Below are positions 36,046-45,459 of a stretch of DNA of 64,000 bases, piece after piece. The notes under the pieces were generated by a model. That model saw nothing but the letters and a program-made list of their open reading frames with translations. It was not told the origin of the DNA and made no database searches. The position numbers and the translations under genes were made by a program. Origin of the DNA: Prochloron sp965198675. Its GTDB lineage: Bacteria > Cyanobacteriota > Cyanobacteriia > Cyanobacteriales > Prochloraceae. The stretch spans positions 3,658,001 to 3,722,000 of the forward strand of contig OZ240666.1 of the NCBI GenBank assembly GCA_965198675.1. Reading direction: 5' to 3'. Position 1 is the first letter of the stretch. The number at the start of each line of letters is the position of its first letter.

Positions 36046-37246
36046 ATGTCAAGGTTATTCTGGCAACTAGGTAAAATAACTACAGCAGTCATCGCCGCTT
36101 CCATCTTAGTGGCTAACGGCAACGTAGCAGCCCAAACCACGTCAGGAGAAAACAACCTCTTAGAACTAATCGACCAATACGGTGAACTAGAGTTTCCCAC
36201 GGAGGAAGACTCTATGGGGCAAATAAATAACGTCTTTCAGTTACAAGACCTCAGTCCAGATCACTGGTCATTTGACGCAGTGCGGAATTTAGTGGAGAAG
36301 TATCAGTGTCTGAGTGGATTTGAAGATGGCACCTTCCGAGGGGAACTGATGTTGAACCGCTATCAATTTGCCGCAGTCTTAAATAAATGTCTAGCATCAA
36401 TCGAGGGCTTAATCCAGACCAGCGCTCGATCCAATCAGAGAGGAGATGAAAGAGTTAGACTTGAAGAGCGGGAACTGCGTCAAATCAAAAGGTTAACAGA
36501 GGAGTTTGAAGCAGAATTGGCAGTTCTGGGCACTCGGTTAGATGACATAGAAGGAAAGGTGGATTTCCAAGAAGACCGTCAGTTTTCCACAACTACCAAG
36601 TTAAAAGGGGAAGTAATATTTACTCTAGCAGGTGCTTTTAGGGATGAACAGGCATTTCCAAGTGGCACAAGTGCAACCACCGCACCACCAATTGATGACA
36701 ATATTACCTTCAGCGACCGCGTTCGGTTATTTCCACAGTTATGAATTAGGAGGGCACGTGAACATTTCCGGTAGTGCAGGGAGTCAGTTTGCTCGCCAAC
36801 CATTTGTATCACTTGCAGCAGATCCCCCAGCAGACACTTCAGCGGATCGCTTTGGTTTAGCTGCTTCTTGGCGGGCCAGCGAGCGGGTGAATATTGGGGG
36901 TTGGTTCGGTTTGGCAAATGGGAATCTGGAAGCAGTTTTTCAGGGTGCGCCAAACAATCCCAGCGCTACAGTCATAAACTGGGCATTACACTTTGCGTTC
37001 CCGGATCTAGGTAGGGAAGGTAACTTGGGAGGAATAATATTTGGTATGCAACCAAAAGTAACCGATAGCGATGCTAATTCGCGAGTAGATAACGACTCTT
37101 CTTTCCACATCGAAGCCTTGTATCGTTACCAAGTAAACGACAATATCCACGTAACTCCAGGTTTTTATGTTGTCCTTAATCCAGAACATAATAAAAACAA
37201 CAAGACAATATTCCTAGGAGCGCTTCGTACCACTTTTAAGTTCTAG
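36046..37246 (+). pseudogene. SLH-domain porin with internal deletion and frameshift
   Basis: Paralogue of the porin at 32012, with the same leader (GTGAGGAAA before the ATG). N-terminal part intact: signal peptide KITTAVIAASILVANGNVAAQ in essence, SLH domain LSPDHWSFDAVRNLVEKY, coiled coil. At about 36728 the sequence jumps from the first barrel strands (FSDRVRL) to YFHSYELGGHVNISGSAGS, which corresponds to LRSFQTGNDVNLSGSTGS about 160 residues later in the paralogue, and the frame changes. The end VTPGFYVVLNPEH...TTFKF is intact. Confidence 0.85.
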
Positions 37247-37306
37247 CTCAAAACCAGGATAGCTATATAATGGGAAATTGTGACTATTATAGGAGGAAGA
37301 AGAAGA

Positions 37307-37669
37307 ATGAATGCAGAAGCGATTATTCGCTCCATCGAAGCAGAACACCTAAAAAGTGACTTGCCGCAAATCTACGTCGGCGATACAGTTCGGGTAGGGG
37401 TTAAAATTAAAGAAGGGAACAAAGAAAGAGTTCAACCCTATGAAGGCACAGTGATCGCCATGCGAAATGGCGGTATAAATGAAACAATTACCGTGCGGAA
37501 GATATTCCAGGGTGTTGGTGTAGAAAGAGTATTTCTGCTCCATTCCCCTATCGTAGATAAGATAAAGGTGGTTCGTCGTGGTAAAGTAAGAAGAGGGAAG
37601 CTTTATTACCTGCGCGATCGCGTCGGCAAAGCTACTCGGATCAAGCAAAGGTTCGATCGCCCTATTTAA
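37307..37669 (+). CDS. rplS: 50S ribosomal protein L19
   Basis: 120 residues. Family features: IGDTVRVGV-like VGDTVRVGVKIKEGNKERVQ, YEGTVIAMRNGG, and RRGKVRRGKLYYLRDRVGKA. ATG 37307 follows AGGAGG (37291-37296). A HIP1 octamer-like GCGCGATCGCG is inside the gene near 37613. Lies before tRNA-Trp and secE, a usual cyanobacterial order. Confidence 0.96.
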   Translation: MNAEAIIRSIEAEHLKSDLPQIYVGDTVRVGVKIKEGNKERVQPYEGTVIAMRNGGINETITVRKIFQGVGVERVFLLHSPIVDKIKVVRRGKVRRGKLYYLRDRVGKATRIKQRFDRPI

Positions 37670-37742
37670 TCCAGACTCCGGCAGCGCAAGGAAAAATAAA
37701 ACTTGCGCTATAATCTAAAGTAAGATAGAATAAAAGTGAAGT

Positions 37743-37815
37743 GCGCTCTTAGTTCAGTTGGTAGAACGCTGGTCTCCAAAATCAGATGTCAGGGGTTCAA
37801 GTCCTCTAGAGCGCG
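37743..37815 (+). tRNA. trnW: tRNA-Trp (CCA)
   Basis: Acceptor GCGCTCT pairs with AGAGCGC (37808-37814), discriminator G. D-arm TTCAGTTGGTAGAAC, anticodon stem-loop CTGGTCTCCAAAATCAG with anticodon CCA, T-arm with GGTTCAAGTCC. CCA end not encoded. Immediately upstream of secE, the classical trnW-secE-nusG order. Confidence 0.96.
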
Positions 37816-37914
37816 TTACCAAGCCATGAGAAAAGTTAATTTTTCATTTTTTCCTGGGGAAAACTGGAAAAATTGTGTTACAATGGAGAACAGACTAGGA
37901 AGAGGGGACTGAAG

Positions 37915-38136
37915 GTGGCCAAAAAAGAAAGTACCGAGACCAAAAAGAAAACCAATGGTTTTAACCTAGCTAAATTTGTCTATGAAACAAAAGAAGAACT
38001 GAATAAAGTAGTTTGGCCTTCTCGTCAGCAGTTATTCAGCGAGTCAGCCGCTGTCATTTTAATGGTAATTTTGGTGGCAACAACCATTTCTCTAGTGGAT
38101 AAATTATTTTCATGGGGATCGGGGATTGTATTTTGA
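37915..38136 (+). CDS. secE: Preprotein translocase subunit SecE
   Basis: 73 residues. Basic N-terminus (AKKESTETKKK), the conserved amphipathic FVYETKEELNKVVWPSRQQ and one transmembrane helix (SAAVILMVILVATTISLV). GTG 37915 is chosen because it gives the usual length; an upstream TTG adds 14 atypical residues. Its stop overlaps the nusG start. Confidence 0.95.
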   Translation: MAKKESTETKKKTNGFNLAKFVYETKEELNKVVWPSRQQLFSESAAVILMVILVATTISLVDKLFSWGSGIVF

Positions 38137-38753
38137 TGAGTTTTGCTGTTGATGGAATGACAGAATTTGGACAGGAACTTGATTTTGAGCAAAAGCCTCG
38201 CTGGTATGCAGTGCAGGTAGCCTCTGGCTGCGAAAAAAGGGTCAAAACCAACCTGGAACAGCGTATTCATACTCTGGATGTAGCAGATCGCATATTGCAG
38301 GTGCAAATTCCCCAAACCCCCACCGTCAAAATCAAGAAAGATGGCTCCCGGCAACAGGTAAAAGAAAAAGTCTTCCCAGGCTACATCCTCATCGAAATGA
38401 TGCTGGATGATGAAGCGTGGCAGGTGGTGAAAAGCACCCCTCACATCATTAACTTTGTCGGGGCAGAGCAAAAACGCCGCTATGGTAGGGGCAGAGGTCA
38501 CGTAAAACCACTACCTCTAAGTAATGCAGAAGTAGAGCGAATCTTCAAACAAGCAGAAGAGGAAGAGGTCGTAGTCAAAATCGATCTACAAGTGGGAGAC
38601 CAAATTTTGGTACTATCCGGTCCCTTTAAAGATTTTGAAGGGGAAGTGGTGGAAGTGTTCCCAGAAAGGAACAAATTAAAAGCACTGCTGTCAATTTTTG
38701 GGCGAGATACTCCAGTAGAATTGGAAATCAATCAGATTGAGAAACAAAATTAA
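38136..38753 (+). CDS. nusG: Transcription termination/antitermination protein NusG
   Basis: 205 residues. NGN domain WYAVQVASGCEKRVKTNL and VFPGYILIEM, then the KOW motif VGDQILVLSGPFKDFEGEV. Starts at ATG 38136 inside the secE stop (TGATG) and ends overlapping the rplK start (TAATG), so the three are translationally linked. Confidence 0.96.
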   Translation: MSFAVDGMTEFGQELDFEQKPRWYAVQVASGCEKRVKTNLEQRIHTLDVADRILQVQIPQTPTVKIKKDGSRQQVKEKVFPGYILIEMMLDDEAWQVVKSTPHIINFVGAEQKRRYGRGRGHVKPLPLSNAEVERIFKQAEEEEVVVKIDLQVGDQILVLSGPFKDFEGEVVEVFPERNKLKALLSIFGRDTPVELEINQIEKQN

Positions 38754-39178
38754 TGGCCAAGAAAGTCGTAGCACTGATAAAATTGGCGCTGCCTGCCGGA
38801 AAAGCTAACCCAGCACCCCCCGTGGGTCCAGCATTGGGTCAACACGGCGTCAATATCATGGTGTTTTGTAAAGAATACAACGTCCGCACTGCCAACCAAG
38901 CAGGGATGGTAATTCCAGTAGAAATTTCCGTCTATGAAGACCGGAGTTTTACCTTTGTCCTCAAAACCCCCCCAGCATCGGTGCTGATCCGCAAAGCAGC
39001 AGGGGTAGAAAAAGGCGCCAGCGAACCCAACAAACAAACAGTTGGCACTATTACTCGCGTCCAGTTACAGGAAATAGCCCAGACGAAAATGCCAGACCTC
39101 AACGCCAATGATATGGAGGCAGCAATGAAAATTGTGGCGGGAACAGCCCGCAATATGGGTGTAGCCATTCAACAGTAA
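38753..39178 (+). CDS. rplK: 50S ribosomal protein L11
   Basis: 141 residues, full length. Signature GKANPAPPVGPALGQHGVNI at the N-terminal domain and KTPPASVLIRKAAG and GTARNMGV at the C-terminal rRNA-binding domain. Followed by 188 bp with AGTTACCAGT-type repeats before rplA. Confidence 0.97.
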   Translation: MAKKVVALIKLALPAGKANPAPPVGPALGQHGVNIMVFCKEYNVRTANQAGMVIPVEISVYEDRSFTFVLKTPPASVLIRKAAGVEKGASEPNKQTVGTITRVQLQEIAQTKMPDLNANDMEAAMKIVAGTARNMGVAIQQ

Positions 39179-39366
39179 CCAGTTACCAGTAAACAGTGAC
39201 CAGTTAAGTATTTATCCAGCAAGTTTTAGGTAGTATTGTCATAACTTATGGGACAAAGTCACTGTCTACATACAGAATAAGACATAAACCTTATCCCGGC
39301 GCAAAGCGCTTTAAAAGAAATAATGGGGAGAGGCATTAGCTTCGTTAACCACCCAAGGAGAAAAAA

Positions 39367-40086
39367 ATGGCCAAAAAATTATCGCGCCGACTGAGAGAAG
39401 CTCTAGCAAAAGTTGAAGAAGATAGAGCTTACGAGCCTTTGGAAGCTCTTTCGCTGCTCAAAGAGACCGCTACAGCTAAATTTGACGAAACAGCAGAAGC
39501 TCACGTCCGTTTAGGTATCGACCCAAAATATACCGACCAGCAGTTGCGCACTACAGTAAGTTTCCCCAAAGGAACAGGTCAAACAGTAAGAGTAGCAGTA
39601 ATTACCCGGGGTGAGAAAGTAACTGATGCAAATAACGCAGGAGCAGATGTAGTCGGTTCGGAAGAACTGATTGAAGAAATCCAAAAAGGAAGAATGGATT
39701 TCGACCTGGTGATTGCCACCCCGGATATGATGCCAAAAGTAGCAAAATTGGGACGGTTGCTAGGTCCAAGGGGTTTAATGCCCTCTCCTAAAGGAGGTAC
39801 CGTGACTAACGATCTAACAGGGGCGATCGCCGACTTTAAAGGAGGTAAACAAGAATTTCGAGCCGACAGAACCGGGATAGTTCACGTCATGTTCGGCAAA
39901 GCTTCTTTCCCAGCAGAAGACCTGCTGGTCAACTTAAAAGCCTTGCAGGAAACCATTGACCGCAATCGTCCAAGCGGTGCAAAAGGTCGCTACTGGCGCA
40001 GCGTGTATGTCTCAGCGTCCATGGGACCGTCGATCCAGGTTGATGTTAGTGCTTTGCGAGATTTGAAGTTGACAGAAGAAGGATAA
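39367..40086 (+). CDS. rplA: 50S ribosomal protein L1
   Basis: 239 residues. Typical AHVRLGIDPKYTDQQLR, VSFPKGTGQTVRVAV, the signature LGRLLGPRGLMPSPKGGTV and the second-domain return. AAGGAG precedes the ATG. In most genomes rplJ follows closely; here 4.2 kb of introns intervene. Confidence 0.97.
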   Translation: MAKKLSRRLREALAKVEEDRAYEPLEALSLLKETATAKFDETAEAHVRLGIDPKYTDQQLRTTVSFPKGTGQTVRVAVITRGEKVTDANNAGADVVGSEELIEEIQKGRMDFDLVIATPDMMPKVAKLGRLLGPRGLMPSPKGGTVTNDLTGAIADFKGGKQEFRADRTGIVHVMFGKASFPAEDLLVNLKALQETIDRNRPSGAKGRYWRSVYVSASMGPSIQVDVSALRDLKLTEEG

Positions 40087-40133
40087 TTTTTATCAATCGC
40101 GCGGGAGACTCCACCCGTAGGATGCTAAGAAGT

Positions 40134-40245
40134 CGTAGGATGCGTTACTAGCCACTGTAGGATGCGTTACTAGCCACTGTAGGATGCGTTACTAGCCGTA
40201 AGTAGTAGCAATAATACAAACTTTGTTGGCGTAACGCATCGTACC
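40134..40245 (+). repeat. Palindromic repeat GTAGGATGCGTTAC, with a 22-bp unit in three tandem copies
   Basis: Three tandem GTAGGATGCGTTACTAGCC units are followed by GGCGTAACGCATCGTACC, so the whole can fold as one hairpin. Related copies at about 41612-41685, 42714-42782, 42978-43105 and 49770-49863, each at the corresponding place inside group II intron domain I sequence. Confidence 0.85.
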
Positions 40246-41052
40246 CTGCCGCGCTTTGTGGAGAATCCACGGGACGCCAAGGGCGGCACCTTCGGTGTAA
40301 CAGGTATCCTAGAAATAGGTGAAGCGAATCACCGGAAAAAGCGTCTGACTCGGAGGAGAACAGCGAAAAAGCGCTGAGAGCTTGCTCTTAGCGTTGAGTT
40401 TGGAGGGCCACCTCCTTAATGGGCAACAAAACCGATAATCAAAACCCTGCTGCATTTTTGTTTGGATAGCAGCTTCCCTAGGGGGTCGGTGGGCGAAATG
40501 GTGAGACCTAAAGATTCGGAACAATTTCTGATTTGGAACGAGGAAAAACGAATGGTTCTCTCTTCTAGGGGTGGTACCCGGAGAGGGAAGGCAGGCATAC
40601 TTCTATCGAGGCCATTCGGATAGGACGCGGGAACGAAAGCCAAGTGCTAAACAATTGTCCGCAATGACCAAGAGCTAAATTTACTATCCAATAGGGACGC
40701 CTGTGGTTGAAATATAATCGATACTGCCGTAGAGATATGGACAAGAGGATAACCTAGTTCTGAATTTAAGGTCCAGGTAAGATGATAGCCGAGTAGGAAA
40801 AATGAAATGAAATAGTACCGAAATTAAGGCTCTGGTAAATCCGAGTAGAAATCAGGAAACTGAAAAGGAATAGTAAAAGGCGAAGGTTGCCACAAACCCC
40901 GGTACCAAACGGATGAGGCAATCAAAGGGATTATAGCCTCATATTAGAGGCTGTGTTTCAACCCGTAGGTCATAGGAGCCGTGTGAGGTGAAAGTCTCAT
41001 GCACGGTTTTGAAAGGGAGCTGGGGTGGGTGACCACTCCTTCGACCCCGAAC
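40246..41052 (+). mobile_element. Group II intron, ORF-less, 5'-truncated (copy A)
   Basis: Begins in domain I at GCGCTTTGTGGAGAAT and carries the shared blocks ATGGGCAACAAAACCGATAA, GCGAAATGGTGAGACC and GGACGCGGGAACGAAAG. Domain V is 40976-41009 (GAGCCGTGTGAGG-TGAAAG-TCTCATGCACGGTTT), followed by a domain VI hairpin and a GAC end at 41052. No reverse transcriptase ORF. The 5' GTGCG end is missing. Confidence 0.8.
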
Positions 41053-41423
41053 TTGCTATCCAATAGGGATGCCTGTGGTTGAAATATAACCGGTACTGCC
41101 GTAGAGATACGGATAAGAGGATAACCTAGTTCTGAATTTAAGGTCCAGGTAAGATGATAGCCGAGTAGGAAAAATGAAATGAAATAGTACCGAAATTAAG
41201 GCTCTGGTAAATCCGAGTAGGAATCAGGAAACTGAAAAGGAATAGTAAAAGGCGAAGGTTGCCACAAACCCCGTTACCAAACGGATAGGAGGCAATAAAA
41301 GGGATTATAGCCTCATATTAGAGGCTGTGTTTCAACCCGTAGGTCATAGGAGCCGTGTGAGGTGAAAGTCTCATGCACGGTTCCTACAGGGATGGGGTGG
41401 GTAACCACTCCTTCGACCCGAAC
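41053..41423 (+). mobile_element. Group II intron 3' half, tandem duplicate of copy A (copy B)
   Basis: TTGCTATCCAATAGGGATGC at 41053 repeats the sequence at 40678 almost base for base through domain V (41350-41383) and VI, ending CGACCCGAAC at 41423. It lacks all of domain I. It directly abuts copy A. Confidence 0.8.
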
Positions 41424-41830
41424 AATCTCTATCTGCCCACACGCAGCTGTGAATTCAAGCAACCCACCCCCGTAGGGGGTGGGTTGGGGCGTGAAGCTGC
41501 GGTGCGGTGCATTTTCTCGAATCGCATTCGAGGTGGAAAGCGCACCCCTGCAGAGCGCCGCGCCCGCGCCATTAATCAATGCCGCGGGCAGGGAACAGGG
41601 CGGAATCAGACACTGTAGGATGCGTTACTAGCCGTAAGTAGTAGCAACAATACAAACTTTGTTGGCGTAACGCATCGTACCCTGCCGCGCTTTGTGGAGA
41701 ATCTATGGGACGCCAAGGGCGGCACCTTCGGTGTAACAGGTATCCTGGAAACAGGTACGCTGAACCGGAAAAAGCGTCTTAATTCTGAGAGTACAGCGCT
41801 AAGTTTGGAGGTTGACACACAGTGGTTGAT

Positions 41831-42050
41831 TTGCTAACAAAAAGCTACATTCGCTTACAGATAATCTAAAAACTGCCTGGGAAATTAGTAGTAAATACCT
41901 ATTGCCAAAAGGCTTTTAATTAGGTATATTGGAAACACAGCGATAACCAAGCTGACAAAATAGAACAAAGAGCAGTTACTTTCTAAGTGACTGCATTGGG
42001 AGATAGCCCCTCTACTGGCTTATTTCAGTAGTGCAACATTTGTTAGCTAA
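41831..42050 (+). repeat. Possible miniature element inside intron copy C
   Basis: About 220 bp with imperfect inverted ends (TTTGCTAACAAA and TTTGTTAGCTAAA). It has no counterpart in copies A and D at the same place. No coding. Confidence 0.35.
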
Positions 42051-42575
42051 AATCTATCGGTAAAGACCTCCTTAATGGGCTTCTTTATCGATAATCAAAA
42101 CCCCACTCTGTTATGTTTGGGACAAGAGTTTCCCTGGGAGGTCGATAGGCGAATTGATGAAACCTAAAGATTCAAAACAATTCCTGATTTGGAACGAGGA
42201 AAAACGAATAGTTCTTTCTCTAGGGATGGTACCCGGAGAGAGAGGGCAGGCATACCTCTATCGAGACTATTCGGATAGGACGCGGGAACGAAACGTAAGT
42301 TGGTAACAACAGAAACAATTGCCCGCAGTCACCGAGAGCCAATTTCTATCCAAAAGGGATGCCTGAGGTTGAAAAAAAAAAGACCAGATACCGTCGTAGA
42401 GATACGAACGATGAGGATAATCCGGTTCTGAATTTAAGGTCCAGGTAAGATGAAGGCCGAGTAGGAATTTATTCCGAATTTAGGCCCTGATAAATCCGAG
42501 TAGGAACAGAGAAAACCGATAAGGAATAGGAAAAGGCAAAGATTGCCACAACCCCCAGTACCAGCTGGATAGAGG

Positions 42576-43883
42576 GGGCGACTCGTTCTGGGCGAAAGTC
42601 GCGGCCTAACAGCCGAATGATATAACCCCAGGCTTGGTATGTATGTGCCTTGACAACTAAATCAGAATTGTTGGTGAGGGGCTGGACAGTAATCAGCTTT
42701 CCAAGTCCAACCGCGTAGGATGCGTTAGCCATCGTTAGTAGTAGAAACAAAACAGAATTAAGAAGAGTAACGCATCCTACGGGGATAAGCGAATCTCTAT
42801 CTGCCCACACACAACTGTGAATTCAAGCAGGCTTGCCGGGTTAGCCTCCGGGGTGTGAAGCTGCGGTGCGGTGCATTTTCTCGAATCGCATTCGAGGTGG
42901 AAAGCGCACCCCTGCAGAGCGCCGCGCCCGCGCCATTAATCAATGCCGCGGGCAGGGAACAGGGCGGAATCAGACACTGTAGGATGCGTTACTAGCCACT
43001 GTAGGATGCGTTACTAGCCGTAAGTAGTAGCAACAATACAAACTTTGTTGGCGTAACGCATCGTACTAGCAACAATACAAACTTTGTTGGCGTAACGCAT
43101 CGTACCCTGCCGCGCTTTGTGGAGAATCCATGGGACGCCAAGGGCGGCACCTTCGGTGTAACAGGTATCCTGGAAACAGGTACGCTGAACCGGAAAAAGC
43201 GTCCTACCGGCGGGAGTACAGCGCAAAGTTTGAGGGTAAGACCTCTTAATGGGCAACAAAACCGACAATCAAAACCCTGCTGCATTTTCCTCTAGATAGC
43301 AGCTTCCTTAGGGGGTCGGTGGGCGAAATGGTGAGACCTAAAGGTTCAAAACAATTTCTGATTTGGAACGAGGAAAAACGAATGGTTCTCTCTCATAGGG
43401 GTGGTACCCAGAGAGGGAAGGCAGGCATACTTCTATCGAGGCCATTCGGATAGGACGCGGGAACGAAAGCTAATAGCTGAACAATTGCCCGCAATGACCG
43501 AGAGCAAATTTGCTATCCAATAGGGATGCCTGTGGTTGAAATATAACCGGTACTGCCGTAGAGATACGGACAAGAGGATAACCTAGTTCTGAATTTAAGG
43601 TCCAGGTAAGATGATAGCCGAGTAGGAAAAATGAAATGAAATAGTACCGAAATTAAGGCTCTGGTAAATCCGAGTAGGAATCAGGAAACTGAAAAGGAAT
43701 AGTAAAAGGCGAAGGTTGCCACAAACCCCGTTACCAAACGGATAGGAGGCAATAAAAGGGATTATAGCCTCATATTAGAGGCTGTGTTTCAACCCGTAGG
43801 TCATAGGAGCCGTGTGAGGTGAAAGTCTCATGCACGGTTTTGAAAGGGAGCTGGGGTGGGTGACCACTCCTTCGACCCCGAAC
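42576..43883 (+). mobile_element. Group II intron, inner copy D, nested in copy C
   Basis: Its 5' end is GGGCGACTCGTTCTGGGCG, related to the GTGCGGCTCGTTCC ends at 45861 and 49686. Domain V is 43807-43840 and the 3' end CGACCCCGAAC is at 43883. About 1,308 nt, no ORF. The flanks belong to copy C, so this is an intron inside an intron. Confidence 0.75.
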
Positions 43884-44013
43884 TAATCAAGGGGTTTCTA
43901 GCCTTTTAAAAGAGGCGGGTTTCAACCCATAGGTCATAGGAGCCGTGTGAGGTGAAAGTCTCATGCACGGTTCCTACAGGGATGGGGTGGGCGACCACTC
44001 CTTCGACCCGAAC

Positions 44014-44109
44014 AAGTAGGACTTGAAGGTACGCAGAGCGGATGATAGGAAACTGTCACGTCCGGTTCTTAGGGGAGGGGAGAGAGGCGACTCTTGAACC
44101 TCACCCAAC
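44014..44109 (+). mobile_element. Group II intron 3' remnant (domains V-VI)
   Basis: A domain V of another subfamily, GAGCGGATGATAGG-AAAC-TGTCACGTCCGGTTC (44036-44068), with a following domain VI ending TCACCCAAC at 44109. It lies directly after copy C, consistent with copy C having inserted into it. Confidence 0.65.
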
Positions 44110-44144
44110 CAATGTCACTTGTTTGTGAATTGTATAGAATTGAC

Positions 44145-44180
44145 AAACAACAACCAACAACCAACAACCAACAACCAACC
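44145..44180 (+). repeat. Heptameric tandem repeat CAACCAA
   Basis: Five or so CAACAAC/CAACCAA units just before the L10 leader. A complementary TTGTTGGTTGTTGG run is at about 59095. Short tandem heptamers are common in filamentous cyanobacteria. Confidence 0.8.
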
Positions 44181-44320
44181 AAAGACAGCAGGTGCCAAGA
44201 GCTTAATTTCCTGCCGAGGTGGATACCAATACTCCCATAGTGAACCATGGGAGGAGAGTAAAACCCCGGCGAAATGCTAGGGGTTTAATTTTGTCCGCGC
44301 TCGGGCAATAGAAAAGGAGG
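44181..44320 (+). promoter_or_regulatory. L10 (rplJ) leader RNA
   Basis: The conserved leader motif appears as AGACAGCAGGTGCC...TTTCCTGCCGAGGTGG (44184-44221): the kink-turn region bound by L10(L12)4 for autogenous control. It is followed by CTCCCAT/ATGGGAG (44232-44253) and by a stem AAACCCC/GGGGTTT (44261-44286) with AATTTT behind, an attenuator-like hairpin. Confidence 0.8.
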
Positions 44321-44331
44321 TGAGAAGAGAA

Positions 44332-44892
44332 ATGGGAAAAAGTCGGGAAGAAAAACAAGCCCTGGTGGGGAATATCAAAGAAATGTTGAGCGAGTCTCAA
44401 CTAGCCGTGGTTATTGACTACAAAGGGCTATCGGTGGCAGAAATCACCGATTTGCGCGATCGCCTGCGCCCCACAGGTGCCATTTGTCAAGTGACCAAAA
44501 ACACTCTGATGCGCAAAGCGTGTGAAGAGGATGAAAACTGGCAGCCAATGACCCAATTTCTGGCAGGTTCATCAGCCTTTCTGCTGGTCAAAGACGATAT
44601 TGGCGGTGCAGTTAGGGCTTATCAAGCATTCCAAAAAGATACCAAGAAAACAGAATTTCGCGGTGGCGTAATGCAGGGTCAAGCCTTAAATGAACAGCAA
44701 GTAAAGGCGATCGCAGACTTGCCTTCTAAGGAAGAACTGATTGCCCAAATTGCTGGCGCCCTCAATTCTATTGCCACCCAACTGGCACGGGGTATCAACG
44801 AAGTGCCTGGATCCCTGGCACGGGGTATCAACGAAGTGCCGGCATCCTTGGGTCGCGTTGTCGGAGCAATTTCCGCGACTGATGAAGAGTAA
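44332..44892 (+). CDS. rplJ: 50S ribosomal protein L10
   Basis: 186 residues. N-terminal rRNA-binding domain (AVVIDYKGLSVAEITDLRDRLR), C-terminal L12-binding helix. AAAGGAGGTGAG (44314-44325) precedes ATG 44332. An exact-frame 33-bp tandem duplication (44782-44814 and 44815-44847) repeats LARGINEVPGS as LARGINEVPAS in the helix that binds L12 dimers. Confidence 0.95.
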   Translation: MGKSREEKQALVGNIKEMLSESQLAVVIDYKGLSVAEITDLRDRLRPTGAICQVTKNTLMRKACEEDENWQPMTQFLAGSSAFLLVKDDIGGAVRAYQAFQKDTKKTEFRGGVMQGQALNEQQVKAIADLPSKEELIAQIAGALNSIATQLARGINEVPGSLARGINEVPASLGRVVGAISATDEE

Positions 44893-44953
44893 AAGGGCAG
44901 CGTCATCGAAGGTGCCCCTACATTGTTTTTAATCTCAAAAGAGGAATATATTC

Positions 44954-45352
44954 ATGTCTGCCACAACTGACGAAATCTTGGAAAAGCTCAAATCCCTAAC
45001 TCTGCTAGAAGCATCGGAGTTAGTCAAGCAAATTGAAGAAGCATTTGGCGTCAGCGCTGCTGCTCCTGCTGGTGGTATGATGATGATGGCACAAGGTGGT
45101 GCTGCTGGTGCTCCTGCTGAAGAAGAGAAAGAAGAGCAAACGGAATTCGACGTTATTCTCGACGAAGTTCCCAGCGACAAGAAGATTGCCATTCTCAAGG
45201 TAGTCCGGGCCATTACTGGTTTAGGTCTGAAAGAAGCCAAAGAAATGGTAGAATCAGCTCCCAAGGCAATTAAAGAAGCAATTGCTAAGGAAGAAGCCGA
45301 GGAAATCAAGAAAAAGCTCGAAGATGCTGGTGCCAAAGTCACCATGAAGTAA
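44954..45352 (+). CDS. rplL: 50S ribosomal protein L7/L12
   Basis: 132 residues. Dimerisation domain (LEKLKSLTLLEASELVKQIEE), Ala/Gly-rich hinge (AAAPAGGMMMMAQGG in essence), and C-terminal factor-binding domain (KKIAILKVVRAITGLGLKEAK). Normal length. A hairpin ACTCGATCCA/TGGATCGAGT (45362-45384) follows and may end the transcript. Confidence 0.97.
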   Translation: MSATTDEILEKLKSLTLLEASELVKQIEEAFGVSAAAPAGGMMMMAQGGAAGAPAEEEKEEQTEFDVILDEVPSDKKIAILKVVRAITGLGLKEAKEMVESAPKAIKEAIAKEEAEEIKKKLEDAGAKVTMK

Positions 45353-45459
45353 ACTTAGTGGAACTCGATCCATCGTGGATCGAGTCCACCTTATAGAGTC
45401 CCGCGCAAAACCCACCCCCTAGGGGGTGGGTGGGATGTAGCACGGTGCGCAAAGCGCCG

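Larger units (their letters stand above)
41424..44013 (+). mobile_element. Group II intron, outer copy C, interrupted by an inner intron
   Basis: 5' part 41424-42575 starts in domain I (CTCTATCTGCCCACACGC) and runs to CCAGCTGGATAGAGG; the 3' part resumes at 43884 (TAATCAAGGGGTTTCTAGCC) with domain V at 43940-43973 and ends CGACCCGAAC at 44013. Joining the two parts gives the same order as copy A. A 220-bp piece at 41831-42050 absent from other copies is bounded by GCTAACAAA/TTTGTTAGC inverted ends. Confidence 0.75.
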
